Part shown: positions 6,305-7,756 of the stretch, one piece after another
Layout of the letters: every line of letters starts with the position of its first letter
Position numbering within the stretch: position 1 is the stretch's first letter
DNA from: Gemmatimonadota bacterium
GTDB lineage: Bacteria; Gemmatimonadota; Gemmatimonadetes; Gemmatimonadales; Gemmatimonadaceae
Length of the DNA: 7,756 bases
NCBI GenBank assembly: GCA_003222065.1
Contig: QHUV01000348.1
Coordinates: 1-7,756, forward strand
Direction: 5' to 3'
Notes under the pieces: generated by a model
The model's input: the letters and a program-made list of their open reading frames with translations, nothing else
Told to the model about the DNA's origin: nothing
The model's database searches: none
Position numbers and translations under genes: made by a program

Positions 6305-7131
6305 CGCGAGACGGCAGCGACACCGGGAGCATACGTCTCGTGTCCGGCGCGCGGGACCATCGTCAGCCGCAGCTCGGGACGGCGCGGATTGGCGTCGTAT
6401 ATCGCGCGGCCGTCCGGCGCCAGTACGAAAGTTCTCATCAATGAGTCGTAGCGCGCGGCGCGTGGCGCGAGCTCGGCGTCAGCGCGGAGCGGCTTCTGCG
6501 CGGCGGGCGCGAACGCGGCGTCGCCGAAGGAGGCGACGTCACTCACAAACCCGAATGCGTAGCCGATCAGACCCGACGCGTCGGCGCGAAGCGCATAGGC
6601 AATGATCCGGGGGCGCCGATTCACCTCGCCGTAGACGAGCGCGGCATCACCGTCAGCGCGACGCAGGGCGCGAACGCGCGCGATGATCGTGTCGCGCAGC
6701 CACCGTCGCTCGGCCTCGACCGGCGGTGCGCCACCGGACGTGCGTAGCTCTCCGTCGACGAGGCTGACACGGAAGTAATAGCTGGGCGTGTACGCCGGCG
6801 CGCAGCGGCATTCGCGAATTCGCGCGGCGCCGCGCTCGAGCACTTCCGGCCCGCTCAGTGGCCTCCGAGAGGCGCCGACACCGCCGGCGCTGATGGTCGT
6901 GAAGAGCGCACGGAGACCGAGGTCGATCGTGGCGCGCGCCTCGTAGCTCGCGCTGGTGGCGGCGAATCGCACGAAATCGCGTTCGGCGCGCTCTGATATT
7001 TCTTGCTGCGAGAGCGCCGTCGTCCACGCTTCGTGAGCGAGGTCCGCCGCGATCGCGAACGCGACGACGAGGAGGCCGATGAGGATCGGCATCCTGGCGA
7101 CACGGGCGAAGAGGCGTGAGGCGGGCGACAC
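6187..7131 (-). CDS. Sensor histidine kinase, N-terminal membrane/sensor half of a split gene
   Basis: The frame begins at GTG 7131 (an in-frame TAG lies four codons upstream); ATG 7092, just before TM1, is an alternative start. Residues ~15-31 (ILIGLLVVAFAIAADL) form the first transmembrane helix. A predicted periplasmic region of ~220 residues follows, with no domain I can name; it includes RECRCAPAYTPSYYFRVSL, ALVYGEVN and LIGYAFGFVSD, and ends near RLTMVPRAGHETYAPG. From there on (after about residue 267) the translation is a Cys/Arg/Ser-rich out-of-frame read of the HisKA region of the next frame, so the true protein would leave this frame near 6310-6345. Shifting by one base gives GVAAV joined to AVLQMRRE, only about a dozen apolar residues, shorter than a normal TM2. 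The ligand is unknown. Confidence 0.75.
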   Translation of the reverse strand: MSPASRLFARVARMPILIGLLVVAFAIAADLAHEAWTTALSQQEISERAERDFVRFAATSASYEARATIDLGLRALFTTISAGGVGASRRPLSGPEVLERGAARIRECRCAPAYTPSYYFRVSLVDGELRTSGGAPPVEAERRWLRDTIIARVRALRRADGDAALVYGEVNRRPRIIAYALRADASGLIGYAFGFVSDVASFGDAAFAPAAQKPLRADAELAPRAARYDSLMRTFVLAPDGRAIYDANPRRPELRLTMVPRAGHETYAPGVAAVSRCCRCAESRSSRACARRSPPGCRMSCARRSRKFCSSARR

Positions 7132-7300
7132 TGTCGGTGGCTAGCGGTTCGTTGTTCGGGGCCACCTACATTATTCACTGGCGACCGGCCATTGGCCACC
7201 GTTTCAGAATTCGCTAGTCCGACGCGGTGCGCGATGCGCCCAGCGACTCATCCCGGCCAACAGGAGCTCGGCCGCGCAGATTCATAATGTTCTAACGTCG

Positions 7301-7336
7301 CGCGTGTCGTCCTGAGCGCGCGTGTCGTCCTGAGCG
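7301..7336. repeat. 18-bp perfect tandem duplication
   Basis: CGCGTGTCGTCCTGAGCG occurs at 7301-7318 and again at 7319-7336 without a spacer. The unit continues into GAAGCGCAGCATGACAACGACGCG, which resembles the widespread dispersed intergenic repeat with core GTCATCCTGAGCGAAGCG (from memory, not searched). The distal ACGACGCG (7352-7359) is complementary to the CGCGTGTCGT start of each copy apart from a one-base slip, so either copy could form the arm of a hairpin. It sits just downstream of the small gene ending at 7360. Confidence 0.7.
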
Positions 7337-7359
7337 AAGCGCAGCATGACAACGACGCG

Positions 7360-7524
7360 TCATATGCGCAGCCCGAGTTGACGCAATAACTCCTCGAACC
7401 GCAACCATTCGCGCTTGTCATAGCCCGGCGCGTCGTACGCCTTGGACCAGAGGCGGTGAAAGAGGCGGTGGGCTTCCTGCATCGGATCTACCGCGACACC
7501 AGCGCTACGAGCAAACTCGCTCAT
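7360..7524 (-). CDS. Small uncharacterised protein, 54 aa
   Basis: A 54-residue soluble, mostly helical, charged protein with no family I recognise: MSEFARSAGVAVDP, then a stretch rich in H, W, R, K and E (AHRLFHRLWSKAYD), APGYDKREW, and the end LRQLGLRI. It has no signal peptide or membrane segment. The start ATG 7524 is preceded by GAGGTG (7531-7536) with a six-base spacer, a good ribosome binding site. The same frame stays open up to 7677 (105 codons from GTG 7677; ATG 7542 is another option), but the added part is low-complexity and looks non-coding. The composition of the C-terminal 50 residues is protein-like, not that of a shadow frame. It ends directly before the tandem repeat at 7301-7359. 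The region between it and the kinase (7132-7359) shows no gene. Confidence 0.5.
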   Translation of the reverse strand: MSEFARSAGVAVDPMQEAHRLFHRLWSKAYDAPGYDKREWLRFEELLRQLGLRI

Positions 7525-7738
7525 GTTGAGCACCTCGAGCATCGGATGCCAACCAATCAAAGGCAAGACACGAGCCGAACTCTCTGACCCGCGGTGCGCG
7601 CACCATCGCGATGCGACAATCGATACACGTGTTGTCGCTGGGGCCACGGCGGCGCCGTGACGCACCGCACGCCGCACATCTTTTTTTTATGAAGCTCCTC
7701 TCATAATCGCATGTGGATTCCTCGTAATTTGTCAACAT
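7505..7738 (-). CDS. Possible small zinc-ribbon reading frame (CxxC-x13-CxxC)
   Basis: ATG 7738 opens a 77-codon frame containing RCAACGASRR and, 13 residues after the first CxxC, TCIDCRI. This spacing is compatible with a zinc ribbon. It overlaps the small gene 7360-7524 by 20 bases in another frame. Against it: there is no clear ribosome binding site, an eight-A run crosses the frame (7681-7688), and the residues after position ~50 look like a shadow of the other frame. It could be the N-terminal part of a gene whose C-terminal part is the 7360-7524 frame, joined by a lost frame, or it could be chance. Confidence 0.2.
   Translation of the reverse strand: MLTNYEESTCDYERSFIKKRCAACGASRRRRGPSDNTCIDCRIAMVRAPRVREFGSCLAFDWLASDARGAQHERVCS
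7703..7735 (-). promoter_or_regulatory. Weak sigma-70-like promoter candidate
   Basis: On the minus strand a consensus -35 box TTGACA (7735-7730) is followed 21 bases later by TGC-GATTAT (GATTAT at 7708-7703), an extended -10-like element. The 21-base spacing is longer than the usual 16-18, so this is only a candidate. If real, it would start transcription inside the possible zinc-ribbon frame and serve the small gene at 7360-7524. Confidence 0.2.
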
Positions 7739-7756
7739 TCGAATCCGTGGGCGACG

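Noticed and set aside
7645..7688. Intrinsic terminator on the plus strand: hairpin CACGGC-GGC-GCCGTG followed by eight T
   Set aside because: The T-run begins about 21 bases after the stem instead of directly after it, and there is no plus-strand gene upstream.
1..7756. tRNA, rRNA or CRISPR array
   Set aside because: No regularly spaced direct repeats with unique spacers and no tRNA- or rRNA-like conserved stretches were found on reading both strands.

Overview
The window reads as a chromosomal piece of a high-GC, Gram-negative soil-type bacterium, most likely a Gemmatimonadota member. The reasons are a SusC/RagA-type outer-membrane receptor in a GC-rich genome, a CAT-family amino acid permease, a two-component system with strongly GC-biased codons, and an intergenic CCTGAGCGAAGC-type dispersed repeat. 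The phylum is inferred from composition and gene style, not from a marker gene. All genes I can support lie on the minus strand, so transcription runs from right to left.

From right to left: (1) 7360-7756 holds a small uncharacterised gene (54 codons from an ATG with a good ribosome binding site) and, overlapping it in another frame, a possible CxxC...CxxC zinc-ribbon reading frame. (2) 7132-7359 is intergenic and contains an 18-bp perfect tandem duplication of a dispersed-repeat-like sequence. (3) 5522-7131 is a sensor histidine kinase split over two frames: the N-terminal membrane/sensor half and the HisKA-HATPase half join at about 6300-6345, with no recognisable second transmembrane helix. 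(4) 4005-5420 is an APC/CAT amino acid permease that ends abruptly after ten membrane segments. (5) 3802-4069 is a ~268-bp foldback (long imperfect palindrome) whose right arm supplies the last 21 codons and the approach to the stop codon of the permease; a 37-codon ORF with a plausible ribosome binding site lies inside it. (6) 3036-3740 is an intact OmpR/PhoB-family response regulator. (7) 2758-3035 is a leader region rich in short palindromes and in GAACC/GGTTC words, including three same-strand ACGAACC copies spaced 20 and 21 bp apart. (8) 1-2757 is the N-terminal 919 codons of a SusC/RagA TonB-linked outer-membrane protein that runs off the left edge.

The simplest functional reading is a two-component system next to a SusC-type importer. 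The regulator could act on the GAACC-rich region directly in front of susC (inference). The kinase and regulator, usually adjacent, are separated here by a truncated permease and a foldback element, and the kinase itself is broken. The right-hand half of the locus therefore looks rearranged and decaying, while the regulator and the receptor remain intact as far as they can be seen.
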